Shown: positions 8,381 through 15,679 of the stretch, one piece after another
Layout: every line of letters begins with the position of its first letter
Position numbering within the stretch: position 1 is the first letter of the stretch
Source of the DNA: Roseisalinus antarcticus
GTDB taxonomy: Bacteria; Pseudomonadota; Alphaproteobacteria; Rhodobacterales; Rhodobacteraceae
Reading direction: 5' to 3'
NCBI RefSeq assembly: GCF_900172355.1
Contig: NZ_FWFZ01000002.1
Location: forward strand, 186,001-250,000
Length of the DNA: 64,000 bases
Translations under genes and position numbers: made by a program
Notes under the pieces: model-generated
Databases searched by the model: none
Seen by the model: only the letters and a program-made list of their open reading frames with translations
What the model was told of the DNA's origin: nothing

Positions 8381-8704
8381 TCAATTCCGGCTGATGTCGA
8401 TCTGACGCTCGGCCAGAACCGCATCGCCCGAGCGCAGCTGCGCTGTCACGTCGGTCAGCGGCGGCGTGTTGACGTTGACGCGGACATTGCCGTTGGCGCC
8501 GGCGCGCACGGCCGAGCTGCCCAGCAGGGTGTCGCCGTTGTAGATCTCGACGACGCCGTCAGCTTCGGAAACCACGGTGCCGAGGTCGAGGATGGCGCTG
8601 TCGCCCTGACGGTCGATGATGCCGAAGTAGCTGTCGGCGGAGGCGACGGTGGCGGTGCCGAGGGTTGCTGCGGCGGCGAGTGCGAGTGCGATGGTGCGTG
8701 TCAT
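8381..8704 (-). CDS. Small secreted protein of unknown function, tandem paralog A
   Basis: A 107-residue protein with a Sec signal peptide (MTRTIALALAAAATLGTATV, cleavage after about residue 23 at ASA|DSY). The 84-residue mature part reads DSYFGIID, then ILDLGTVVSE, VVEIYNGDT, AVRAGANGNVRVNVN, and ends IDISRN. It looks all-beta with no cysteine and no membrane anchor, so periplasmic or extracellular location is likely. It is a close paralog of the next upstream gene (about 63 of 84 mature residues identical by eye). A GAAAGG ribosome site precedes the start. No function is recognised. Confidence 0.8.
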   Translation of the reverse strand: MTRTIALALAAAATLGTATVASADSYFGIIDRQGDSAILDLGTVVSEADGVVEIYNGDTLLGSSAVRAGANGNVRVNVNTPPLTDVTAQLRSGDAVLAERQIDISRN

Positions 8705-8813
8705 GGGATAGCCTTTCAAAGGATGGTCGTTGCGGAGAACTCCGCGAATGATCGGGGGGGCGGGTCGGGCGGCCGGGCCTGCGTTTGGCCCGGCCGCCGC
8801 GACAGGCGCCCGA

Positions 8814-9131
8814 TTACATGCGGCTGATGTCGATCCGGGCTTCGTCGAGGACCTGGTCACCGGAGCGCAGGACGGCCGTCACATCGGACACCGGCGTGGC
8901 GTTCACGTTGATGCGGACGTTGGAATTGGCCCCGGCACGGACGGCTTGGGAGCCGATCACCGTGTCGCCCTTGTAGATTTCGACAACGCCGCCGGTCTCG
9001 GAGACGACGGTCCCGAGGTCGAGGATCGAGCTGCCGCCCTGCGCGTCGATGATGCCGAAGTAGCTGTCGGCCGAGGCGAGCGAAGCGGTGCTGACAGTGG
9101 CGGCGAGGGCGAGTGCGATAATGCGGGTCAT
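8814..9131 (-). CDS. Small secreted protein of unknown function, tandem paralog B
   Basis: A 105-residue protein with a signal peptide of about 21 residues ending ASLASA, then the same architecture as the downstream paralog: DSYFGIIDAQG, ILDLGTVVSET, VVEIYKGDT, AVRAGANSNVRINVN, IDISRM. The two genes are separated by 109 bp, each with its own ribosome site (GGAAAGGATATC here), indicating a recent duplication. The repeated gain and loss of small polar residues with a conserved core suggests both are translated and under selection. No recognised domain. Confidence 0.8.
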   Translation of the reverse strand: MTRIIALALAATVSTASLASADSYFGIIDAQGGSSILDLGTVVSETGGVVEIYKGDTVIGSQAVRAGANSNVRINVNATPVSDVTAVLRSGDQVLDEARIDISRM

Positions 9132-9502
9132 GGTGATATCCTTTCCAGGATCGTTGGTCTGTTGTGATCTGGCGGCGTCGTGTGCCGCGGTTGGTGAGAG
9201 AGAGATTGGGGTCCGATCGGGGCCCGGAAAGCCTTTGGCCGATCACGAAAAAACGCGCCGGTGTGAGGGGTTGCGGGGCTTGCAATCGGCCGCGCCGGAC
9301 AGTGGACCGAGTTTCGTGCCATGCTGCACACTGGCCTTTGCCGGCCTGCACCGTCGCGGTCCGTTCCTGTGGATTATGTGAAATCTTCCATCACGCGATT
9401 TTCCCTCGCGCAAAAAAGTGAACGATGCGGTTCAGTTGCAATCCTCACGGAAAGCGGCGCGGCATTTCAGAAATCGGGGGGTAGGGCCGGAGCCTCGGGC
9501 GA
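9132..9502. other. 371-bp gene-free region upstream of the tandem secreted-protein genes
   Basis: It holds the leader of paralog B and the 3' flank of the universal stress gene. I see no tRNA, repeat or convincing ORF. A short hairpin CGCGA/TCGCG (9394-9410) is followed by an A-run on the plus strand, but it is too weak to call a terminator. Confidence 0.5.
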
Positions 9503-9958
9503 TCAGGTGATCGCTTCCAGCCGTTCCTTGGAGATATCTCCGGGCACGATGGTGATCGGCACCGGCAGCGAACCCGCGCTCCGCGACAATTGGGACACGA
9601 GCGGGCCGGGGCCTTTCTTGTCGACCGCCGCCCCAAGCACGAGCACGCCGATTTCGGGGTCGTCCTTGATCAGGGCGAGGATCTCGGGCACCGGCTCGCC
9701 CTCGCGGATCACCAGCTCGGGGTCGATGGCCTGCTTGTCGCGCATCCACTTGGCGAAGACCTCGAAATGGACCTCGATCCGCTCGCGGGCCTCGGCGCGC
9801 ATGATCTCTCCGACGCCGACCCAGTGGTTGAACTCGTCGGGCGGGATGACCGACAGAACGGCAACCCCGCCGCCCGACTTGGACGCCCGCATCGCGGCAA
9901 AGCGCATCGCGTTGAGACATTCGCGGCTGTCATCGAGCACAACAAGAAACTTGCGCAT
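9503..9958 (-). CDS. Universal stress protein (UspA family)
   Basis: A 151-residue single UspA domain. The N-terminus MRKFLVVLDDSRECLNAMRFA is the standard first strand with the DDS motif. The usual ATP-binding loop G-2x-G-9x-G(S/T) is poorly conserved at the C-terminal half (VLGAAVDKKGPGPLVSQLSR), so nucleotide binding is uncertain. An in-frame GTG nine bases upstream is possible, but AGGGA is better spaced for the ATG at 9956-9958. It is monocistronic between divergent and same-strand neighbours; its trigger cannot be read from the sequence. Confidence 0.88.
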   Translation of the reverse strand: MRKFLVVLDDSRECLNAMRFAAMRASKSGGGVAVLSVIPPDEFNHWVGVGEIMRAEARERIEVHFEVFAKWMRDKQAIDPELVIREGEPVPEILALIKDDPEIGVLVLGAAVDKKGPGPLVSQLSRSAGSLPVPITIVPGDISKERLEAIT

Positions 9959-10012
9959 GAGCGGCACTCCCTGACCCGCAGCATGACCCGCCGCGCGGGT
10001 CGTGGCAATCCG

Positions 10013-10876
10013 TCAGCCGAAGGTGGCGGCCCAATCCCAATAGAGATCCCGGGCGCGGCGCGTCACCGGGCCGATCTGGTATTGCCGGTCGTCGAAGGCC
10101 GTCACCGGGGTGACCTTGTTCATGTTGCCGCTGAGAAAGATCTCGTCCGCCGCGCGGGCATCGTCGAGGGTCAGCACCTGCTCGTGCACCTTGACCCCAT
10201 CCGCCCGCAGGTTCGCGATATGCCGCGCCCGGGTGATCCCCGCGAGGAAGGTGCCGTTCGGGATCGGCGTCAGGACCTCGCCGTCGCGCACCAGAAAGAC
10301 GTTCGCCGTCGCGCTCTCGGCCAGGTTGCCCATGGCGTCGGTCACCAGCGCGTTCTGGAACCCGCGCGACCGCGCCTCGGCCAGCATCCGCGCGTTGTTG
10401 GGGTAGAGGCAGCCCGCCTTGGCGTTGACCACCGCGTCCTCCATGACCGGGCGGCGAAAGCGGGTCGTGGTCACCGCGACCGAGGCTTCGGGCGGGGCCA
10501 TCGGCAATTCCTCAAGGCAGACGGAGAACCCCGGCGTCCCCTCGCCCGGCACGATTGCGCTCATCCCGCAGGCGATGCCCCAGTACATCGGCCGGATGTA
10601 GACGGCGGCGTCATCGGGATAGAGCGCGAGCCCCTCGCGCACGATGGTCATGATCTCTTTGGTGGAGAGGTGCGGTGTAAGCATCAGCGCCTGGGCGGAC
10701 CGGTTGACCCGGGCGCAATGCGCTTCGAGGTCGGGGGTGAGCCCGTTGATGTAGCGCGCCCCGTCGAAGACCGACGAGCCCAGCCAGGCGCCGTGGTCGG
10801 AGGCCTGCATGACCGGCACGTCACCCTCATGCCAGGTGCCGTTGAACCACGTGCGGATATTCGTCCCGGTCGCCAT
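10013..10876 (-). CDS. Class IV PLP aminotransferase, branched-chain amino-acid type
   Basis: A 287-residue fold-type IV aminotransferase. It has the N-terminal WFNGTWHEGDVPVMQASDHGAWLGSSVFDGAR, the PLP lysine region VNAKAGCLYPNNARMLAEAR and the phosphate-binding ESATANVFLVRDGEVLTP. These match the IlvE/D-amino-acid/ADC-lyase superfamily, closest in style to branched-chain aminotransferases annotated in Rhodobacteraceae. Whether it is the main IlvE or a paralog cannot be decided here, because no leu/ilv genes are adjacent. The neighbours are a universal stress gene and a glyoxalase. Confidence 0.85.
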   Translation of the reverse strand: MATGTNIRTWFNGTWHEGDVPVMQASDHGAWLGSSVFDGARYINGLTPDLEAHCARVNRSAQALMLTPHLSTKEIMTIVREGLALYPDDAAVYIRPMYWGIACGMSAIVPGEGTPGFSVCLEELPMAPPEASVAVTTTRFRRPVMEDAVVNAKAGCLYPNNARMLAEARSRGFQNALVTDAMGNLAESATANVFLVRDGEVLTPIPNGTFLAGITRARHIANLRADGVKVHEQVLTLDDARAADEIFLSGNMNKVTPVTAFDDRQYQIGPVTRRARDLYWDWAATFG

Positions 10877-10958
10877 CGCATCCTCCCTGGCTGTCGCGCG
10901 GCGACGCTAGGCGAGCCCCCGCAAGAGGTCCAGCCCGCGCGAGCCGATTGCGCCGGTC

Positions 10959-11444
10959 TCAGGCGAGGGTGAGCAGCGCCGGCACGTCGAGCGGTCGGTT
11001 GAACATCGCAATCTGACCGTCCGCGTCGCGCGGCCAGTCCGCCTCGGGGCGGTCGCGATAGAGCTCGACGCCGTTCTGATCGGGGTCGCGCAGATAGACC
11101 GCCTCGCTGACCCCGTGGTCCGCCGCCCCGTCGATGGCGATGCCGGCGTCCACCACCCGCTTGACCACAGCCGCAAGTGCCGCCCGGTCCGGGTAGAGGA
11201 AGGCGCTGTGGTAAAGCCCGGTGTGCCGGGCCGGCGGCGGGGTGCCGCCCGCGCTGTCCCAGGTGTTCAGGCCAATGTGGTGGTGATATCCCCCGGCCCC
11301 GAGGAACGCGGCCTGCTGCCCGTAGCGCTGGGTGAGGGAAAAGCCGAGAGCGCCCGAGTAGAAGGCGATGGCCCGATCAAGGTCGGAGACCTTCAGGTGG
11401 ACATGACCGATGCGGGTTGCGGCCGGGGCGGAATAGGGCATCAT
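10959..11444 (-). CDS. Glyoxalase/VOC-family dioxygenase-like protein
   Basis: A 161-residue VOC-fold metalloprotein. It begins with RIGHVHLKVSDLDRAIAFYSGALGF, whose HVHLKV carries the first metal His. The middle GGYHHHIGLNTW is typical of extradiol-dioxygenase/catechol-type VOC proteins, and VYLRDPDQNGVELYRDRP supplies the metal Glu. It resembles YwbC/CatE-like single-domain proteins, but substrate is not deducible. The ATG at 11442-11444 (MMPYSAP) has a GGAGA site seven bases upstream. Confidence 0.82.
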   Translation of the reverse strand: MMPYSAPAATRIGHVHLKVSDLDRAIAFYSGALGFSLTQRYGQQAAFLGAGGYHHHIGLNTWDSAGGTPPPARHTGLYHSAFLYPDRAALAAVVKRVVDAGIAIDGAADHGVSEAVYLRDPDQNGVELYRDRPEADWPRDADGQIAMFNRPLDVPALLTLA

Positions 11445-11531
11445 GTTTCTCCATTGGTGCAATAGACATAGCAAGTGGGTCGCGTCGTGTAAGTTCACTG
11501 GTGTACACGTGTTTGGTGCGCGGATGCGCAG

Positions 11532-12218
11532 ATGGATCGCACGGGGGACGGGAGGATCGGCAAGACTCCGGACATTGGCGATCGTAATGGCCCCGGCGCG
11601 CGGCGGCGGCGGCTGATCCCGTTGGGCGCGGCCTACCTGATCGCTCTGGGGCTCGGGTTCTACCTGTCGCACAGCCTGCCGCCTTGGCTGGAGGCCGAAT
11701 TCTCCATGGGAGGCCGCATGATCGTGACCGTGGTCGTGGCCTATGTCATCCTCGCCGCGATCCCTTTCGTGCCGGGGGCCGAGATCGGCTTCGGCCTGCT
11801 GATGGCCTTCGGGGCGAGTGCCGCGCCTCTGGTCTATTTCTGCATGGTCGGGGCCCTGCTGATCGCCTACGCGGTCGGGCGACTGGTGCAGCCGGGCCTT
11901 CTCGCCCGGCTGTTCCTGTCGCTGGGGCTGCGCCGCGCGGCCGGGCTGGTCGCCCGGGGCAGCGGGATGGATCCGAAGGAACGGGCCGCCTTCTTCACCG
12001 AGAACGCCCCGACCCGCGCCGCCCCGTTCCTGATCCGCTACCGCTATGTCGCGCTGGCCGTGGCGCTTAATTTCCCCGGCAACGCCCTGGTGGGCGGCGG
12101 CGGCGGGCTGGCGATGGTGGCCGGCATGAGCCGCCTGTTCTCGCCGCTGGCCTTCGTCGCGACCGTCGTGCTTGCGGTCTCGCCGGTGCCACTCGCGATC
12201 TGGCTGCTGGGCTGGTGA
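11532..12218 (+). CDS. VTT/TVP38-like inner-membrane protein
   Basis: A 228-residue membrane protein with a basic N-terminus (about 30 residues rich in Arg) and five or six hydrophobic segments. The motif LAAIPFVPGAEIGFGLLMAFG in the middle and NFPGNALVGGGGGLAMVAGMSR near residue 188 resemble the two halves of the VTT (SNARE-associated, DedA/TVP38) fold, which has a glycine-rich re-entrant loop. Family members are linked to lipid scrambling or transport. The gene stands alone and converges on trpS. The assignment is by motif only. Confidence 0.6.
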   Translation: MDRTGDGRIGKTPDIGDRNGPGARRRRLIPLGAAYLIALGLGFYLSHSLPPWLEAEFSMGGRMIVTVVVAYVILAAIPFVPGAEIGFGLLMAFGASAAPLVYFCMVGALLIAYAVGRLVQPGLLARLFLSLGLRRAAGLVARGSGMDPKERAAFFTENAPTRAAPFLIRYRYVALAVALNFPGNALVGGGGGLAMVAGMSRLFSPLAFVATVVLAVSPVPLAIWLLGW

Positions 12219-12279
12219 CGCCCTCCAAAGCGGCGCCCACGGGCGGCGTGCGCCGCAGGCGGACGACGACAAGACCGGC

Positions 12280-12297
12280 GCGGCCCCCTGGGGCCGC
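12280..12297. terminator. Hairpin between convergent genes
   Basis: A strong GC stem, GCGGCCC paired with GGGCCGC around a tiny CCTG loop, lies between the VTT-like gene and trpS, which converge. No run of T follows on either strand beyond ATTT on the plus side, so termination efficiency is uncertain. Confidence 0.4.
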
Positions 12298-12317
12298 ACC
12301 ATTTGGAAAGGGGCGGG

Positions 12318-13337
12318 TCAGCTGCGAATGAGGCCCACGATCTCGTAGGTGCGCGACAGGATCGGCGCCGCGATCTCGCGGGCCCGCTCGGCGCCACGGC
12401 CGAGGATCCGGTCGATCTCGGCCGGCTCGTCCATCAGCCGACGCATCTCGGTCGCGATCGGCGCCAGCCGCTCCACGGCCAGATCCGCGAGGGCGGGCTT
12501 GAACTGACCCCACCCCGCGCCGCCATGCTCGGCGATCACCGTCTCGGCGGTGGTGTCCGAGAGGGCCGCATAGATATCCACCAGGTTGCGCGCTTCCGGC
12601 CGGTCCTTCAGCGCCTCCAGCGTCTCGGGCAGCGGCGCGGGATCGGTCCGGGCCTTCTTGAACTTCTTGGCGATCGTGTCGGCATCGTCGGTCATGTTGA
12701 TCCGTTCCATGTCGCTTTCGCCCGATTTCGACATCTTCTTCGTCCCGTCGCGCAGGTTCATCACCCGTGTCGCCGGCCCGTCGATCACCGGGCTGGTGAG
12801 CGGAAAGAAATCGACCCCGTAGTCGTGGTTGAACTTTGCCGCGATATCCCGGGTCAGCTCCACATGCTGTTTCTGGTCTTCGCCCACCGGCACGTGGGTG
12901 GCATGATAAAGAAGGATGTCCGCCGCCATCAGCGACGGATAGGCATAGAGCCCGAGCGATTGCTTCTCGGCGTTCTTGCCGGCCTTTTCCTTGAACTGCG
13001 TCATCCGGTTCATCCACCCCAGCCGGGCCACGCAATTGAAGATCCATCCCAGCTCCGCGTGCTGCGACACCTGGCTCTGGTTGAACAGGATCGCCCGTTC
13101 CGGATCGATCCCGCTGGCGATATAGCCCGCGGCGACCTCGCGGGTCGCGCGGCGCAACTCCACCGGATCCTGCCAGACGGTGATGGCGTGCATGTCGACC
13201 ACGCAGAACATGCTCTCGGTTCCGGCATTCTGGCTCTCGACAAAGCGCTTGATCGCGCCAAGGTAATTGCCAAGCGTCAGACCGCCCGACGGCTTGATGC
13301 CAGAGAAGACACGGGGGGCGAAGGCGGTCTCGGTCAT
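12318..13337 (-). CDS. trpS: Tryptophanyl-tRNA synthetase
   Basis: A 339-residue class I aminoacyl-tRNA synthetase that charges tRNA-Trp. It has the HIGH-equivalent in [12 protein letters not shown] (residues 18-29) and KMSKS at about residues 200-205 ([11 protein letters not shown]), and [10 protein letters not shown] and [18 protein letters not shown] typical of bacterial TrpS. Length is normal. The gene is divergent from the rhomboid-like gene with a 75-bp gap, and in Rhodobacterales it sits next to murJ and glnD as here. Confidence 0.97.
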   Translation of the reverse strand: MTETAFAPRVFSGIKPSGGLTLGNYLGAIKRFVESQNAGTESMFCVVDMHAITVWQDPVELRRATREVAAGYIASGIDPERAILFNQSQVSQHAELGWIFNCVARLGWMNRMTQFKEKAGKNAEKQSLGLYAYPSLMAADILLYHATHVPVGEDQKQHVELTRDIAAKFNHDYGVDFFPLTSPVIDGPATRVMNLRDGTKKMSKSGESDMERINMTDDADTIAKKFKKARTDPAPLPETLEALKDRPEARNLVDIYAALSDTTAETVIAEHGGAGWGQFKPALADLAVERLAPIATEMRRLMDEPAEIDRILGRGAERAREIAAPILSRTYEIVGLIRS

Positions 13338-13412
13338 GATGCGTCCAAGGCTGGTTTTCCGGATCCGCCTCGCTTACCCACGGGGTCGGACAGGGTCAAG
13401 GAGAGCACGCCC

Positions 13413-14090
13413 ATGCAAGAGGAATCGCCGCTGAACCCGATCCCGCCGGTCATCCTGGCGCTGGTCATAGTCATGCTGGGGGTCGAGGCGATCTTCGGTC
13501 TCGCCTCCTCGGGGCTGATCGGCGGGCGCACCGGCATCGGCTGGCGCAACTGGGCGGTCGAGGATTACGCCTTCGCCCCGCGCGTGCTCGACCTGGTGAT
13601 CGGGCAGGGGATCTACAGCTTCGACCTGCTCAAGCGGTTCGTCACCTACCCGTTCATTCATGCCAGCGTCACCAACAGCGCGTTCGCGATCGTCATCACC
13701 CTTGCGATGGGCAAGTTCGCCGGAGAGGTCCTGAGCAACCTCGCCCTGGGCATCCTCTTCTTCGCGACCTCGATCGCCGGGGCCCTGGTCTTCGGTCTGG
13801 TGGTGGCCGAGAACGTCGCGCTGATCGGGGCCTATCCCGCCGCCTACGGGCTGATCGGGGCCTATACCTACATCCTGTGGACGCAGCTCGGTGCGCGGGG
13901 CGAGCAGCAGCTGATGGCCTTTCGCCTGATCGGCGTGCTGGTCGCCCTGCACATCGTGTTTTCGGTCTTCTTCGGGCCAACGCCGGTCTGGATCGCCGAG
14001 CTGAGCGGCTTTGCCACCGGCTTCGTGCTGACCCCGATCCTGGCGCCCGGCGGCTGGGCGGCGCTTCTGCGGCGGCTCCGGACCCGCTAG
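13413..14090 (+). CDS. Rhomboid-fold membrane protein lacking the protease catalytic residues
   Basis: A 225-residue six-helix membrane protein. The rhomboid framework is clear: HASVTNSAFA in TM2 (from His83), GAYPAAYGLIGAY in TM4 (139-151) and AELSGFATGF in TM6 (195-204). Compared with GlpG, the Ser of GxSG is Tyr141 followed by Pro142, the TM6 catalytic His is Glu196, the TM2 oxyanion His is Asn88 and the TM2 Asn is Ala92. It should therefore be a pseudoprotease, like iRhoms or derlins, acting by binding membrane proteins. AAGGAGA precedes the ATG. Its stop overlaps the murJ stop by four bases on the opposite strand. Confidence 0.8.
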   Translation: MQEESPLNPIPPVILALVIVMLGVEAIFGLASSGLIGGRTGIGWRNWAVEDYAFAPRVLDLVIGQGIYSFDLLKRFVTYPFIHASVTNSAFAIVITLAMGKFAGEVLSNLALGILFFATSIAGALVFGLVVAENVALIGAYPAAYGLIGAYTYILWTQLGARGEQQLMAFRLIGVLVALHIVFSVFFGPTPVWIAELSGFATGFVLTPILAPGGWAALLRRLRTR

Positions 14091-15679
14091 CCGCGCCGCG
14101 TCGCCCCCTTGAGGTCGCTCAGCCGCACTGCGCCCAGCACATGGGCCACCGCGAAATAGCTCACGATCCCGAGGGAGACGAGCGCGGCAAGCGCGGCGTA
14201 GCGCAGCCCGGGGGCCGAGAAGGCGGGCTCGAAAAGCATGTAGCTGCCGCGCAGGATCGCGCCCATGATCAGCGCGGCGAGGATGATCCGCCCGGTGCGC
14301 CGGCGCAGGCGGTCGTCGATCTGCGTCGCCTCGCCCAGCCCGCGGCTGCCGTTGGCCAGCAGCACGACCATCGCCCAGCCCGCCAGCGTGGTGCCGATGG
14401 CCGCCGCGAGAAAGCCCACGAAGGGCGCCAGCCCGATGGCCACCACCGCGTTCACCAGCATCGACACCACCGCATAGTAGAACGGCCGCTTCGTGTCGGC
14501 GCGGGCGAAGAACAGCGGCTGGAACGCCTTCTGCATCACGAAGGCGGGCAGCCCGAGGCCATAGATCGCCACGGCCAGCGCGGTCGACTCGGTGTCGGCG
14601 GCATCGAAGGCCCCGCGCTCGAACAGCACCGAAACCAGCGGGCCGGGGATCACCATCAGCGCCACCGCCGCCGGCACCGTCAGCGCCAGCGCGAATTCCA
14701 TGGCGCGGTTGAAGGCCGATTTTCCGCCCTCCATATCCTCGGCCGCCAGCCGCCGCGAGAGCTCGGGCAACAGCACGATGCCCACCGCTATGCCGACCAC
14801 GCCCAGCGGCAATTGATACAGCCGGTCGGCATAGGACAGCCACGCCACCGCCCCGTCGAAGAAGCTGGCGACCTGCCGCCCGATCAGCAGGTTGACCTGC
14901 ACCACCCCGCCTGCCAGGGCGGCGGGGGCGGCGATGATCGCCAGGCGCTTCATCTCGGGCGACATCCGCGGCCAGCGCAGCCGCATCCGGATGCCGGCCC
15001 GCGCCGCCGCGACCCAGACCAGGGCCAGTTGCGCGATCCCGCCCAGCACCACGCCCCAGGACAGGATCGTGCCCTCGTGCACCCCCGGCAGGCCCGCGAC
15101 CGCGTCGGCCTCCAGCGTCACGGCCTCGGCCAGGTAGCCCTGCGACCCGAGCCACAGCATGGTGACGAGCACGATGTTCAGCATAACCGGCGCTGCGGCG
15201 GCGGCCGCGAAACGGCCGAGCGCGTTCAGCACGCCCGACAGCAGGGCCGCCAGCGAAATCAACAGGATATAGACAAAGACGATGCGGCCGAAGCCGACCG
15301 CCAGCGTCAGCCGTTCGTCGCCCGCGAAGCCCCCCGCCATCGCAAGGACCAGCCAGGGCATCACCAGCTGCGCCAGGAGGGTCAGCACGAACAGCACGCT
15401 CGCCAGCCCGGCAAAGGCCTCGCGGGCAAAACCTTCGGCATCCTCGCCCGCCTCGAGCCTCTTGGCGAACATCGGCACGAAGGCCATGTTGAACGCGCCC
15501 TCGGCAAAGAATCGGCGGAACATGTTAGGCAGGGCGAAGGCGACGAAGAACGCCTCGGCCACGGCGCCGGTGCCCAGCACCCCGGCTATCATGATGTCGC
15601 GGACAAAGCCGAGCACGCGGCTGAGCAGGGTCCAGACGCCGACCGTCAGGAATCCCGAAATCAGACGGGCGGGTTTCAT
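14087..15679 (-). CDS. murJ: Lipid II flippase MurJ
   Basis: A 530-residue MOP-superfamily transporter with about 14 hydrophobic helices. The N-terminus carries the family signature TLLSRVLGFVRDIMIAGVLGTGAVAEAFFVAFALPNMFRRFFAEGAFNMAFVP, including the conserved Arg residues of the central cavity. MurJ moves lipid-linked peptidoglycan precursor across the inner membrane. Its start overlaps the glnD stop by four bases, so both are probably in one transcript. Confidence 0.95.
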   Translation of the reverse strand: MKPARLISGFLTVGVWTLLSRVLGFVRDIMIAGVLGTGAVAEAFFVAFALPNMFRRFFAEGAFNMAFVPMFAKRLEAGEDAEGFAREAFAGLASVLFVLTLLAQLVMPWLVLAMAGGFAGDERLTLAVGFGRIVFVYILLISLAALLSGVLNALGRFAAAAAAPVMLNIVLVTMLWLGSQGYLAEAVTLEADAVAGLPGVHEGTILSWGVVLGGIAQLALVWVAAARAGIRMRLRWPRMSPEMKRLAIIAAPAALAGGVVQVNLLIGRQVASFFDGAVAWLSYADRLYQLPLGVVGIAVGIVLLPELSRRLAAEDMEGGKSAFNRAMEFALALTVPAAVALMVIPGPLVSVLFERGAFDAADTESTALAVAIYGLGLPAFVMQKAFQPLFFARADTKRPFYYAVVSMLVNAVVAIGLAPFVGFLAAAIGTTLAGWAMVVLLANGSRGLGEATQIDDRLRRRTGRIILAALIMGAILRGSYMLFEPAFSAPGLRYAALAALVSLGIVSYFAVAHVLGAVRLSDLKGATRRG

